Positions 45,252 to 56,319 of a stretch of DNA of 64,000 nt are shown piece after piece. The notes beneath the pieces are model-generated. The model ran no database searches. It saw only the letters and a list, made by a program, of their open reading frames with translations, and was not told the origin of the DNA. A program made the position numbers and the translations under genes. This DNA comes from Streptomyces aidingensis (GTDB taxonomy: Bacteria > Actinomycetota > Actinomycetes > Streptomycetales > Streptomycetaceae). The DNA is taken from the NCBI RefSeq assembly GCF_900112355.1, contig NZ_FOLM01000023.1, positions 20,357-84,356 of the forward strand, read 5' to 3'. The stretch's first letter is position 1, and each line of letters opens with the position of its first letter.

Positions 45252-45878
45252 TCAGTAGGGGCGGGCGGGCCAGGGGGAGCCGGCCGGGCGGAGCGCGTCC
45301 AGGCCGTCCCCCGCCCGCGCCGCCAGCACCGCCAGCACGCCCGTCACCAGGCAGTTGTTCTGCAGATCGCCGGCCAGGGCGGCCCGCGCCAGGTCGTGCA
45401 GCGGCGCCCAGGCGTGCTCCATGTCGGCCTCCTCCTCAAAGGCCTCGTAGCGCGCGCCCTCGGCCGCGGAGAGCTGCCGGGCCAGATAGATCCGGATCGC
45501 CTCGTCGCTGCCGCCGGGGGTGGTGTACACATCGACCAGGACCCGCCAGTCCTCGGCCTTGATGTGCGCCTCCTCGTACAGTTCGCGGCGCGCCGCCTCC
45601 AGCGGGTCCTCGCCGGGCACGTCCAGCAGGCCGGCCGGGATCTCCCACAGCCGGTGCCGCACCGGGTGCCGGTACTGGCGGATCACGGCGATCCGGTCCA
45701 GCTCGTCGAGCGCGACGACGGCCACCGAGCCGGGGTGGACCTGGTAGTCGCGGCGCATCACCGCCCCGTCCGGCGTCCGCACCTCCTCGGTGCGCACCCC
45801 CGTCCGCGCGCCCATGTAGGGCGTGGCCGTGGAGACCACCGGCCACTCGTCGGGCATGTCCTGGAACCGCTCACCCAT
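45252..45878 (-). CDS. Nudix hydrolase, ADP-ribose pyrophosphatase type
   Basis: 208 residues. The ATG at 45878 has GGGAG seven bases upstream. The sequence WEIPAGLLDVPGEDPLEAARRELYEEAHIKAE shows the Nudix box core RELxEE in the ADPRase context (P-A-G-L-L). The box Gly before the last aliphatic is His here, a common variant in this subfamily. It hydrolyses ADP-ribose or a related nucleoside diphosphate. It starts two bases after the pyrG stop codon, one transcript. Confidence 0.92.
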   Translation of the reverse strand: MGERFQDMPDEWPVVSTATPYMGARTGVRTEEVRTPDGAVMRRDYQVHPGSVAVVALDELDRIAVIRQYRHPVRHRLWEIPAGLLDVPGEDPLEAARRELYEEAHIKAEDWRVLVDVYTTPGGSDEAIRIYLARQLSAAEGARYEAFEEEADMEHAWAPLHDLARAALAGDLQNNCLVTGVLAVLAARAGDGLDALRPAGSPWPARPY

Positions 45879-45880
45879 GG

Positions 45881-47539
<1,659 letters not shown>

Positions 47540-47977
47540 GGCCAAGAGGGGGCTCCCGTGGTCGCGAGGTGTTGTGCATACCGGCGGCGCCAGGTCAAGA
47601 CCTGGAGTCACCGTCGCTGCGGTTCGGGGGTTGGCGATCCCTCCGCTCCACGGGCTACCAGCGTATCAGCGACACTGGGAGGAGACCGGTCATGCGGGAG
47701 TCCGGGCGGCACGCCGGGTCACACCGGAAACACCCGTTACCGCCTGGTCATACGGGTCGCCGGAGACCGAACAGGGGTTCCCCTGCGGGGTCGTCCGGTA
47801 CTCACCCGAGCGGACCCGCAGGTGTGCGGCGTCCGGCATGCGGAACCGGTCCGCTGTGCGAGATTCGTCACGCGAAGCACATGACGCGGGCGTATTCTTC
47901 TCGGACTCTCTCAAGCAAGATTGACCACAATCCCCCATCCCCTGGGGGTCACTGGCACCGTTCGACTGGAGATGCTC
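47540..47977. other. 438-bp divergent intergenic region pyrG / GH15
   Basis: Holds the promoters of pyrG (minus) and the GH15 gene (plus). CCCCCA (47932-47937) and TGGGGG (47943-47948) form a small hairpin in the GH15 leader, 20 bases before its ribosome site. No small gene was recognised; frames crossing it lack codon bias. Confidence 0.45.
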
Positions 47978-49780
47978 GTGGCAGGGCGCATCGAGGATTA
48001 CGCACTCATCGGCGACATGCAGACCGCCGCTTTGGTCGGCCGCGATGGCTCTGCCGACTGGCTTTGCCTGCCGCGGTTCGACTCCCATGCGGTCTTCGCC
48101 GCACTACTGGGAAACGAGGAGCACGGCTTCTGGCGGCTGGGCCCGGCGTACGGCCGCGACGCGGAGCCGCCGCGGGCGACACGCCGCCGTTACAAGGGTG
48201 ACTCACTGATCCTGGAGCAGGAGTGGGACACCCCGCGCGGTACCGTGCGGGTGATCGACTTCATGCCGCCCCGGGACGGCGCCCCGCAGCTCGTCCGGAT
48301 CGTCGAGGGCGTGTCCGGCCGGGTGCCGATGCGCTCCGCCCTGCGGATGCGGTTCTCCTTCGGCTGGGTGGTGCCCTGGGTGCACAAGGTCGGCGACCGC
48401 ATCGCCGCGGTGGCCGGCCCCGACTCGGTCTGGCTGGACACCCCGGCCGACACCTACGGCGAGGAGCTGACCACCTACTCCGACTTCACGGTCGGCCCGG
48501 GTGAGCGGATCGGCATGGCCATCAGCTGGGAGCCCTCGCACAAGGGCGCGCCGCCGGTGGCCGAGGCCGAGGAGGCGCTGTCCGCCACCGAGGAGTTCTG
48601 GCGCGGCTGGGTGGGCCAGTGCACCTACCACGGCCCCTACCGGGAGGCCGTGGTCCGCTCCCTGATCACCCTCAAGGCGCTGACCTACGCCCCCACCGGC
48701 GGCATCGTCGCGGCGCCCACCACCTCGCTGCCGGAGGAGATCGGCGGCTCCCGCAACTGGGACTACCGCTACACCTGGCTGCGGGACGCGGCGATCACCC
48801 TGTCCTCGCTGCTGCGCACCGGCTACCGGGAGGAGGCGCGCGCCTGGCGCGAGTGGCTGCTGCGCGCGGTCGCCGGCGACCCGCAGAACCTCCAGATCAT
48901 GTACGGCATCGCGGGCGAGCGCGAACTGGGCGAGACCGAACTGGACTGGCTGCCCGGCTACGAGAACTCCCGCCCGGTGCGGATCGGCAACGGCGCGGCC
49001 AGCCAGTTGCAGCTCGACGTCTACGGCGAGGTCACCGAGGCGCTGCATCTGGCGCACATGACCGGGCTGGCCCGCAACGACCACGCCAATCTGCTGCTGC
49101 TCAAGCTGATCCGGTACCTGGAGGACCACTGGGACGAGCCGGACGAGGGCATCTGGGAGGTGCGCGGCCCCCGCCGGCACTTCGTGCACTCCAAGGTGAT
49201 GGCCTGGGTGGCGGTGGACCGGGCGGTGAAGCTGATCGAGTCCGGCGAGGTGGACGGCCCGCTGGACCGGTGGCGGGAGCTGCGCGACGACATCCACCGC
49301 ACGGTCTGCGAGCGCGGCTACGACAAGGAGCGCAACACCTTCACCCAGTCCTTCGGCTCCAAGGAGCTGGACGCCTCGCTGCTGTTGATCCCGCAGATGG
49401 GCTTCCTGCCGCCGGACGACAAGCGGGTGATCGGCACGGTCGAGGCCATCCAGCGGGAGCTGTCCACCCCGGACGGCTTCATCCTGCGCTATCCGACCGC
49501 CGGCGACGAGCCGGGCGTGGACGGCCTGCGCGGCGACGAAGGGGCCTTCCTGGCCTGCTCGTTCTGGATGGCCGACGACCTGGCGATGATCGGCCGGGTG
49601 GAGGAGGCACGGCGGCTGTTCGAACGGCTGCTGGCGCTGCGCAACGATGTCGGGCTGCTGGCCGAGGAGTGGGATCCGAAACTCAAGCGCCAGGTGGGGA
49701 ACTTCCCGCAGGCCTTCAGCCACGTGCCGCTGATCGACACCGCGCTGCGGCTGACCGCCTCCGGGGCCTACGGCGGCTGA
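47978..49780 (+). CDS. Glycoside hydrolase family 15 (glucoamylase/trehalase-like)
   Basis: 600 residues from the GTG at 47978, with GGAGA five bases upstream; in-frame upstream codons lack support. The N-terminal beta-sandwich (GRIEDYALIGDMQTAALVGRDGSADWLCLPRFDS) and the (alpha/alpha)6 barrel with the first catalytic-side signature EEIGGSRNWDYRYTWLRDA and second Glu in LAEEWDPKLKRQVGNFPQAFSHV are intact. Intracellular actinobacterial members include trehalases; glucoamylase is the alternative. No signal peptide. Confidence 0.92.
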   Translation: MAGRIEDYALIGDMQTAALVGRDGSADWLCLPRFDSHAVFAALLGNEEHGFWRLGPAYGRDAEPPRATRRRYKGDSLILEQEWDTPRGTVRVIDFMPPRDGAPQLVRIVEGVSGRVPMRSALRMRFSFGWVVPWVHKVGDRIAAVAGPDSVWLDTPADTYGEELTTYSDFTVGPGERIGMAISWEPSHKGAPPVAEAEEALSATEEFWRGWVGQCTYHGPYREAVVRSLITLKALTYAPTGGIVAAPTTSLPEEIGGSRNWDYRYTWLRDAAITLSSLLRTGYREEARAWREWLLRAVAGDPQNLQIMYGIAGERELGETELDWLPGYENSRPVRIGNGAASQLQLDVYGEVTEALHLAHMTGLARNDHANLLLLKLIRYLEDHWDEPDEGIWEVRGPRRHFVHSKVMAWVAVDRAVKLIESGEVDGPLDRWRELRDDIHRTVCERGYDKERNTFTQSFGSKELDASLLLIPQMGFLPPDDKRVIGTVEAIQRELSTPDGFILRYPTAGDEPGVDGLRGDEGAFLACSFWMADDLAMIGRVEEARRLFERLLALRNDVGLLAEEWDPKLKRQVGNFPQAFSHVPLIDTALRLTASGAYGG

Positions 49781-49820
49781 CCACCACCGGCGCACGGCCG
49801 GGCGACACCACGGACAGCGC

Positions 49821-49854
49821 CTCCGCACCGCCGGGTGACCGGCGGCGCGGAGGG
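49821..49854. terminator. Bidirectional hairpin terminator
   Basis: CCTCCGC-a-CCGCCGG (49821-49835) folds on CCGGCGG-c-GCGGAGG (49840-49854) with a GTGA loop and one A/C mismatch, giving 14 paired bases. It sits between the convergent GH15 and GT4 genes. Confidence 0.75.
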
Positions 49855-49881
49855 GGACCGGCGCCGGGTGCCGGACCGGGC

Positions 49882-51030
49882 CTAGCGCGGCGGGTGGGTG
49901 AATTCGTCGTAGATGCTGAGCACCTGGGCCACGGTGCTGTCCTCGGTGGGCCAGGTGGCGGCGCGGGCCTGGCCGGCCGCGGCCAGCTCCGCCCGCCGCG
50001 CCGGGTCCGCCAGCAGCGCGGCCACCGCCCCGGCCACCGCCGCCGCGTCCCCGTACGGCACCAGGACGGCGGCGTCGCCGACCAGTTCCGGCAGCCCGCC
50101 GACGGCGGTCGCCACCAGCGGCACCCCGCCGCGCAGCGCCTCCTGGGCGATCAGCGAACGGCCCGCCCAGCGGGCCGCCACCAGCGCCAGGTCCACCTCG
50201 CCGAGCAGTCGCAGCACATCCGGCCGGCTGCCCAGCAGCCGCACCGGCAGCCGCTCGCGGTCGATGCGCTCCTGGAGCGCCGCGCGGTCCCGCCCCTCCC
50301 CGGCGATCAGCAGCAGCGGGCACGGGTCGAGTCCGCGCCAGGACCGGGCGGCGGTGAGCAGGGTGTCATGCCCCTGGTGCGGGGCGAGCCGGCCGACGGC
50401 GAGCAGCAGCGGCCGGTCACCGGCGCGCAGCGCGGCGCGCAGCGAGGACGGCGTGAGGGTCGCCTGCCCGGTGCCGTAGCGGGTGCTGCCCGGCGGCACC
50501 GGAGTCCGCGGCGAGGGCAGCGCCACCGGGGCCAGCCGGGCGTCCCGGGCGCCGCGCAGCCGGGCCCGTTCCACCAGGTCGGAGGTGGCGCCCAGGACCA
50601 CCGAGGCGGCCCGGGCCACCCAGCGTTCGGTGAGCCGCCGGACCCGGACGGCCGCGCCCCGGCCGCCGGGCCGGGTGTGCCAGGTCACGACCAGCGGGGT
50701 GTCCGTACGGGCCACCGCCAGCGCGGCCACGGCTCCGGCGCACAGGCCATGGGCATGGACCAGGTCCGCGTCACCGCAGGTCTGCCGCAGCCGGGCGACG
50801 GCGTCGCGGTGCGCCGGGGACGGCAGCGCGGCGAAACGGGCACCGGTCTCGGCGAAGCGGTAGCGGCGCTCGGCGGCCCGCGGCGCGCAGACCGTCACCC
50901 GCAGGCCCCGGGCGGCGAGCCCGGCGGCCAGGGAACGGACATGGACACCGGTGGCGGTGGAGCCACCGCTGTAGAGCTGGACGACGTGCAGCCGGGTCCG
51001 GCCGCGCGGCAGTGGTGGGGTGGTGGTCAC
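49882..51030 (-). CDS. Glycosyltransferase family 4
   Basis: 382 residues with a GTG start. GT-B fold: N-terminal YSGGSTATGVHVRSLAAGLA binds the acceptor side; the C-terminal half has LAVGRLAPHQGHDTLL, the E-x7-E-like SLIAQEALRGGVPLVATAVGG and donor site typical of GT4 (nucleotide-sugar, retaining). No signal peptide or membrane segment; substrate unknown. Convergent with GH15; recN lies 211 bases upstream of its start. Confidence 0.92.
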   Translation of the reverse strand: MTTTPPLPRGRTRLHVVQLYSGGSTATGVHVRSLAAGLAARGLRVTVCAPRAAERRYRFAETGARFAALPSPAHRDAVARLRQTCGDADLVHAHGLCAGAVAALAVARTDTPLVVTWHTRPGGRGAAVRVRRLTERWVARAASVVLGATSDLVERARLRGARDARLAPVALPSPRTPVPPGSTRYGTGQATLTPSSLRAALRAGDRPLLLAVGRLAPHQGHDTLLTAARSWRGLDPCPLLLIAGEGRDRAALQERIDRERLPVRLLGSRPDVLRLLGEVDLALVAARWAGRSLIAQEALRGGVPLVATAVGGLPELVGDAAVLVPYGDAAAVAGAVAALLADPARRAELAAAGQARAATWPTEDSTVAQVLSIYDEFTHPPR

Positions 51031-51241
51031 GGCCGTGCTCCTGTTCGCTCGCGGGCGCCGCCGCCGCCGGACCGTCCGGCGATCGGCCGTGGTCCCGGGC
51101 GCGGCTGCCCCACCATGATGCGGGTCGGGCCCGGCCGGTCCGCGCGCACCTGCCCCGGGCGGGGCGCGGTCCGGGCGCCGCGCTCCCGGTCAGCCGCCCG
51201 CGCCGGTTCCTCCGCCGCCCCGCCGAAACCACCCGGACGAG

Positions 51242-53026
51242 CTACGCCGCGCCGCCGGGGTCCGCGGCGGTGCCGGGCAGGGCGCGGGCGGCGGTGGCCA
51301 GCAGTTCCTCGGCATGGGCGCGGGCCAGGGCGGAGTCCTCCTGCCCGGCCAGCATCCGGGACAGCTCGCGGATGCGGCCCTCGCCGTGCACCACGGTCAC
51401 CCCGCTGCGGGTCACCGAGCCGTCCGAGGTCTTCTCCACCACCAGATGCCGGTCCGCGAACGCCGCCACCTGCGGCAGATGCGTCACCACGACCACCTGG
51501 GCGCTCTCGGCCAGCCTGGCCAGCCGCCGGCCCAGTTCCACCGCGGCCTTGCCGCCGACCCCGGCGTCCACCTCGTCGAACAGATAGGTCGGCACCGGGG
51601 CGGCGCCCGCGAAGACGACTTCGATGGCCAGCATCACCCGGGACAGCTCGCCGCCCGAGGCGCCCTTGGCGACGGGCCGCGGCGGGGCGCCCGGATGCGG
51701 GGCGAGCAGCAGCTCGATCTCGTCCGCGCCGTGCGGCCCGCAGGCCACGGTGCGGCCGTCGGCGAGGCGCGCCCATTCCCCGCCGGCCGGGCTCTCCGGC
51801 ACCTCGGTCTGCCGCACCGCCACCTCGATCCGGGCGTGCGGCATGGCCAGCTGGGTCAGCTCGGCGGTGACCGCCCCGGCGAACCGGCCGGCGGCCTCGG
51901 TGCGGGCCTCGCCCAGCGCCTGGGCCAGCTCCCCCAGCCGTCCGCGCAGCCTCTCCTGCTCGGCGGCCAGCTCATCGATCCGCTCGTCGTCGCCGTCGAG
52001 TTCGGCGAGCCGGGCGGCACTCTTCTCGGACCAGGCCAGCACCGCGTCGATGTTCTCGCCGTACTTGCGGGTCAGATGGGCCAGCACCGCGCGGCGCTCC
52101 TCCACGGCGGCCAGCCGCAGCGGGTCGGCGTCCAGGTCGTCGGCGTAGCCGGCCAGGTCGCCGGCGACATCGGTGACCAGGATGGTGATCTCGGCCAGCC
52201 GGTCGGCCAGCGCGGCCAGCGCCGGGTCATGGCCGCGGACCGCCTCCAGGGCACGGTGCGCGCCCCCGATCAGGGTGCCGGCGTCCACGCCCTCCGGGTC
52301 CGCCGGATCGCCGGCCAGGGCGGCATGGGCGGCCGAGGCGGCGGTGGCCAGGGCGTCGGCATGGCCCAGCTTCCCGGCCTCGGCGGCGAGTTCGGTGTCC
52401 TCGCCGGGGCGGGGCCCGGCGGCGGCGATCTCGTCCAGCCCGAAGCGCAGCAGATCGGCCTCCCGGGCGCGTTCCCGGGCCCGGGTGGTGATCCCGGCGA
52501 GCTCGGCGGCCACCGCGCGCAGCCGCTCGTAGGTCTCCCGGTATGCGGCGAGCGGTCCGGCCACGGCCCGGCCGGCGTAGCGGTCCAGGGCCTCGCGCTG
52601 CCGGGCGGGCCGCAGCAGTCCCTGCTGGTCGGTCTGGCCGTGCACGGCGATCAGTTCCTCGCCCAGTTCGGACAGCAGTCCGACCGGCACCGACCGGCCG
52701 CCGACATGCGCCCGGGACCGGCCCTCGGCGGAGACGGTACGGCTGAGCAGGAGCGCGCCCTCGTCCAGTTCGGCGCCCGCCTCGGCGGCCCGGCGGGCGG
52801 CCGGCGCCTGCGGTGGCAGGCTGATCCGGCCCTCCACGACGGCGCCCCTGGTGCCGGCCCGGACCAGGCCGGGATCGGCCCGCCCGCCGCACAGCAGCCC
52901 CAGGCTGGTGACGACCATGGTCTTGCCTGCCCCGGTCTCGCCGGTCACCGCGGTGAAGCCCGCCGACAGCTCCACCACGGCGTCGTCGATCACGCCCAGG
53001 TTCTTGATCCGCATCTCCTCCAGCAC
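51242..53026 (-). CDS. recN: DNA repair protein RecN
   Basis: 594 residues from the GTG at 53026; an ATG at 53014 (EEMRIKNLGV) with GGAGGAG is the alternative. SMC-like ATPase for double-strand break repair. Walker A GETGAGKT at 29-36, coiled-coil region from about 170 to 360, signature KGASGGELSRVMLA, Walker B TYLFDEVDAGVGG and VVVVTHLPQVAAFAD are all present. A 71-base gap to nadK suggests an operon nadK-recN preceded by tlyA. Confidence 0.96.
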   Translation of the reverse strand: MLEEMRIKNLGVIDDAVVELSAGFTAVTGETGAGKTMVVTSLGLLCGGRADPGLVRAGTRGAVVEGRISLPPQAPAARRAAEAGAELDEGALLLSRTVSAEGRSRAHVGGRSVPVGLLSELGEELIAVHGQTDQQGLLRPARQREALDRYAGRAVAGPLAAYRETYERLRAVAAELAGITTRARERAREADLLRFGLDEIAAAGPRPGEDTELAAEAGKLGHADALATAASAAHAALAGDPADPEGVDAGTLIGGAHRALEAVRGHDPALAALADRLAEITILVTDVAGDLAGYADDLDADPLRLAAVEERRAVLAHLTRKYGENIDAVLAWSEKSAARLAELDGDDERIDELAAEQERLRGRLGELAQALGEARTEAAGRFAGAVTAELTQLAMPHARIEVAVRQTEVPESPAGGEWARLADGRTVACGPHGADEIELLLAPHPGAPPRPVAKGASGGELSRVMLAIEVVFAGAAPVPTYLFDEVDAGVGGKAAVELGRRLARLAESAQVVVVTHLPQVAAFADRHLVVEKTSDGSVTRSGVTVVHGEGRIRELSRMLAGQEDSALARAHAEELLATAARALPGTAADPGGAA

Positions 53027-53097
53027 GGTACGACCATACGCAGTCCGTGCGGCGGCGCGCGACGCTCCTCCCCGGAACGCGTGCCGTGCCGCGGCGG

Positions 53098-54048
53098 CTA
53101 ACGGGCGGCGCCGCGCCAGCCGGCCACGGGCAGGGCGAACTTGGCCACCAGGCGGTCGGTGAACGGTGCCCGGTGCAGGCGCGCCAGCCGCACCGGCACC
53201 GCGCCGCGCCGCACCTCCACCCGCGCGCCGGCGGGCAGGATCACGGTGCGCCGCCCGTCGCACCAGAGCACCCCGTGCTGGCCGCCGGGCTGCACCTCCA
53301 CCGCCAGCACCGAGTCCGGCGCGGTGACCAGCGGCTTGGCGAACAGCGCGTGGGCGCTGATCGGCACCATCAGCAGCGCCTCCACCTCGGGCCACACCAC
53401 CGGGCCGCCGGCCGAGAAGGCGTAGGCGGTGGAGCCGGTGGGGGTGGCGCAGACGATGCCGTCGCAGCCGTACCGGGACACCGGACGGCCGTCCACCTCG
53501 GTGACCACTTCGAGCATGCGTTCCCGGGCGGCCTTCTCCACGGTGGCCTCGTTGAGCGCCCAGTCGCGGTAGACCGGCGGCCCGGTGGTGGAGCCGTCGT
53601 TGTAGACCAGGACGTCCAGGGTCATCCGCTCCTCGACGGTGTAGTCGCGGCGCACGACGCGCACCACCACCTGGTCCAGGTCGTCCCGCTCGGCCTCGGC
53701 GAGGAAACCGACCCGGCCGAGGTTGACGCCGAGCATGGGCACCCCGGAGGCGCGGGCGAACTCGGCGCCGCGCAGCAGGGTGCCGTCGCCGCCGAGCACC
53801 ACCAGGAGCTCGCAGCCCTCCACCACGTCCGGCTTGGCCTCGACCCGTGCCACCTCTTCGGGCAGCGGGAGGTCTTCGGCCTCGTCGGCCAGCACCCGCA
53901 CCCCGATGCCGTGCGCCAGCAGGCCGCGCACCACGAGTTCGGCGCTGCGGATGGCGGCGGCCCGGCCGGTGTGGGCGAGCAGGAAGACGGTGCGCGGGGC
54001 GAGAACACTGTGCCCGGCGGGGTTTTCGCCGGTGCTGCCACTGGTCAC
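53098..54048 (-). CDS. nadK: NAD kinase
   Basis: 316 residues from the GTG at 54048, which overlaps the tlyA stop (GTGA) and has GGAGGG at seven bases. GGDGT at 86-90 (preceded by VVLG), then NLGRVGFLAE, NEATVEK and TPTGSTAYAFSAGGPVV. It makes NADP from NAD. The tlyA-nadK-recN order is conserved in actinobacteria. Confidence 0.97.
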   Translation of the reverse strand: MTSGSTGENPAGHSVLAPRTVFLLAHTGRAAAIRSAELVVRGLLAHGIGVRVLADEAEDLPLPEEVARVEAKPDVVEGCELLVVLGGDGTLLRGAEFARASGVPMLGVNLGRVGFLAEAERDDLDQVVVRVVRRDYTVEERMTLDVLVYNDGSTTGPPVYRDWALNEATVEKAARERMLEVVTEVDGRPVSRYGCDGIVCATPTGSTAYAFSAGGPVVWPEVEALLMVPISAHALFAKPLVTAPDSVLAVEVQPGGQHGVLWCDGRRTVILPAGARVEVRRGAVPVRLARLHRAPFTDRLVAKFALPVAGWRGAAR

Positions 54049-54872
54049 TGCGGTCCCTCCGTCACGGCGCGGTCGACCTCCGCCGGGTCGAGCGGTGGTG
54101 CCCCGGCACGAAGCCACAGGAAGTACTCGACATTGCCCGACGGCCCGGGCAGCGGGCTCGCGGTGACGCCCAGCACGCCCAGGCCCAGTTCCGCGGCCCG
54201 GCCGGCGACGGCGCGGACGGCTTCGGCGCGGAGTTCCGGGCTGCGGACCACGCCGCCGCTGCCGAGCCGTTCCCTGCCGACCTCGAACTGTGGTTTGACC
54301 ATCAGTACCAGATCGCCGTCCGGAGCGGCACAGCGCCTCAGCGCGGGCAGCACCAGCCCGAGCGGGATGAAGGACAGGTCGCCGACCACCAGGTCGACGG
54401 GTTCGCCGCCGATGTCGTCCAGGGTGAGGTCGCGGACGTTGGTGCGGTCCCTGACCACCACCCGCTCGTCCGCCCGGAGGGACCAGGCGAGCTGGCCGTA
54501 GCCGACGTCCACGGCGATCACCCGGGCGGCGCCGGCCCGCAGCAGCACATCGGTGAAGCCTCCGGTGGAGGCCCCGGCGTCGAGGGCGCGGCGGCCGGCC
54601 ACGGCCAGGCCGCGCGGGGTGAACGCGGCCAGCGCCCCGGCCAGTTTGTGGCCGCCGCGGGAGACATAGTCGGGCCCGGTCCGGTCGTCGGCGCGGACCA
54701 GGACCGCGGCGGCGGTGCCGACCTGGGTGGCGGGCTTGGCGGCGGTCACCCCGTCGACGCTGACCCGCCCGGCCTCGATCAGGGCGCGGGCATGCTCCCG
54801 GGAACGGGCCAGCTTGCGGCGGACCAGTTCGGTGTCCAGCCGGGCGAGCCGGCGGCGCGTCGCTGCTGCCAC
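54045..54872 (-). CDS. tlyA: TlyA family rRNA 2'-O-methyltransferase
   Basis: 275 residues, GTG start. An S4 domain at about 10-65 (RLDTELVRRKLARSREHARALIEAGRVSV) precedes a FtsJ/RrmJ-type methyltransferase. SAM loop DAGASTGGFT; the K-D-K-E tetrad appears as SRGGHKL, VGDLSFI, VKPQFE and NVEYFLW. In mycobacteria TlyA methylates 16S and 23S rRNA and sets capreomycin/viomycin sensitivity. Overlaps nadK. Confidence 0.94.
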   Translation of the reverse strand: MAAATRRRLARLDTELVRRKLARSREHARALIEAGRVSVDGVTAAKPATQVGTAAAVLVRADDRTGPDYVSRGGHKLAGALAAFTPRGLAVAGRRALDAGASTGGFTDVLLRAGAARVIAVDVGYGQLAWSLRADERVVVRDRTNVRDLTLDDIGGEPVDLVVGDLSFIPLGLVLPALRRCAAPDGDLVLMVKPQFEVGRERLGSGGVVRSPELRAEAVRAVAGRAAELGLGVLGVTASPLPGPSGNVEYFLWLRAGAPPLDPAEVDRAVTEGPQ

Positions 54873-54879
54873 GGACGGT

Positions 54880-55326
54880 TCAGCTCCTGGAGTCGTGGGG
54901 ATGCCTCCCCGGCCCGCCGGGGCCCGGCGGGCCGGGCTGCTGCGGCTCGTCGAGCGCGGTCAGCGTCTCCCGCAGGCCGCGGTGTACATCTTCGTACACC
55001 TCCAGGTGTGCGGGCACCGCGAGGTCGTCGGCGGCGGCCAGCCGGGCCAGCCGGGCGTCCACCCCGCGGTGCCCGGTGGGCCGCACGGTGATGCCCAGCG
55101 GCCGGGGCGCGTCCGCCCGCTCCCCCTCCTCGTCCCCGTCCCCGTCACCGTCCCCGGCACCGGCTTCGCCGTCCCCGCCGTCCGGTACGCCCGGGGTGCC
55201 CGGGACGTCGTTGTTCTCCGGCGCGGTCTCCGGCGCGGTCTCCGGCGGACCGTCCGGGGCGGTGTCCGCCGTGGCGGCGGGGACGGCCGGGGGCTGCTCG
55301 GCCTCGTCAGAAGCGGGCTGGTCCAT
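54880..55326 (-). CDS. Small acidic low-complexity protein upstream of tlyA
   Basis: 148 residues. Residues 1-75 are Asp/Glu/Gly/Pro-rich with iterated PETAPETAPE and a GDGDGDGDEE run. The second part, PLGITVRPTGHRGVDARLARLAAADDLAVPAHLEVYEDVHRGLRETLTALD, is conserved-looking and helical. It lies seven bases before the tlyA start, so it is co-translated. I recall such a protein at this place in Streptomyces; function unknown. Confidence 0.8.
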   Translation of the reverse strand: MDQPASDEAEQPPAVPAATADTAPDGPPETAPETAPENNDVPGTPGVPDGGDGEAGAGDGDGDGDEEGERADAPRPLGITVRPTGHRGVDARLARLAAADDLAVPAHLEVYEDVHRGLRETLTALDEPQQPGPPGPGGPGRHPHDSRS

Positions 55327-55336
55327 GCCCCCGACG

Positions 55337-56179
55337 CTACCGGGTCCGGCGGCCCGCGCCGGTGACTGACCCCGCCCGGCGCCTGGCCGCGGGTATCACC
55401 AGCGGCGTCCCGGTCTCCGGATCGTCGATCACCCGGCACGGCAGCCCGAAGACCTCCGCCACCAGCTCCTCGCTGATCACCTCCGCCGGACTGCCCTGGG
55501 CGACCAGCCGTCCGTCCCGCAGCGCGACGAGATGGGTGGCGTAGCGGGCGGCCTGGTTGAGGTCGTGCAGCACCGCGACCAGGGTGCGGCCCTCCTCGTG
55601 CAGCCGGGCGCACAGGTCCAGCACCTCGATCTGGTGCGCGATGTCGAGGTAGGTGGTCGGCTCGTCCAGCAGCAGCAGCGGCGTCTGCTGGGCCAGCGCC
55701 ATGGCGATCCAGACCCGTTGCCGCTGCCCGCCGGAGAGTTCGTCCACATAGCGGTCGGCAAGCTCCGCCACCCCGGTGCCGGCCATGGCCTCCTGCGTCA
55801 CCCGCTCGTCCTCGCGCGACCACTGGCGCAGCAGTCCCTGGTGCGGGTAGCGCCCGCGCGCCACCAGATCGGCCACGGTGATGCCGTCCGGCGCGGTGGC
55901 GCTCTGCGGCAGCAGCCCCAGGGTGCGGGCCACCTGCCGGGCGGGCCGGGCGGAGATCTCCTGGCCGTCCAGCAGCACCGCGCCCCGGGCGGGCCGCAGC
56001 ATCCGGGCCAGGGCCCGCAGCAGTGTGGACTTGCCGCAGGCGTTGGGGCCCACCACCACGGTGAAGGACCGGTCGGGAACGGCGACGGTCAGCTTCTCGG
56101 CGACGACCCGCCGGTCGTAGGCGAGCGTGACGGACTCGGCGCGCAGCCGGCTCTCCCCGGGCGGCGGGTCGGTGGTCAT
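55337..56179 (-). CDS. ABC transporter ATP-binding protein, ferric siderophore
   Basis: 280 residues from the ATG at 56179. Walker A GPNACGKST at 44-52, Q-loop near 92, signature LSGGQRQRV at 148-156, Walker B LLLLDEPT at 168-175 and the H-loop VLHDLNQ are intact. FecE/FepC type. An ATG at 56323 overlaps the stop of the upstream permease (ATGA) and would add a Pro/Ala-rich 48-residue leader; which start is used is open. The gene works with the two permeases and the binding lipoprotein. Confidence 0.93.
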   Translation of the reverse strand: MTTDPPPGESRLRAESVTLAYDRRVVAEKLTVAVPDRSFTVVVGPNACGKSTLLRALARMLRPARGAVLLDGQEISARPARQVARTLGLLPQSATAPDGITVADLVARGRYPHQGLLRQWSREDERVTQEAMAGTGVAELADRYVDELSGGQRQRVWIAMALAQQTPLLLLDEPTTYLDIAHQIEVLDLCARLHEEGRTLVAVLHDLNQAARYATHLVALRDGRLVAQGSPAEVISEELVAEVFGLPCRVIDDPETGTPLVIPAARRRAGSVTGAGRRTR

Positions 56180-56319
56180 GGCGGTTCCGTCCTGTCTCTC
56201 GCGCTGCTCTCTCGCACTGCTGATGGCGGGTCTCCCGGAGCGGGCCCGCCCCGGCTGCTCCGGCGCTACCGCCGCCACCGCCGGCGGTGGCGGCGGCCCG
56301 GAGTGCGGCGGTGTCCGGC

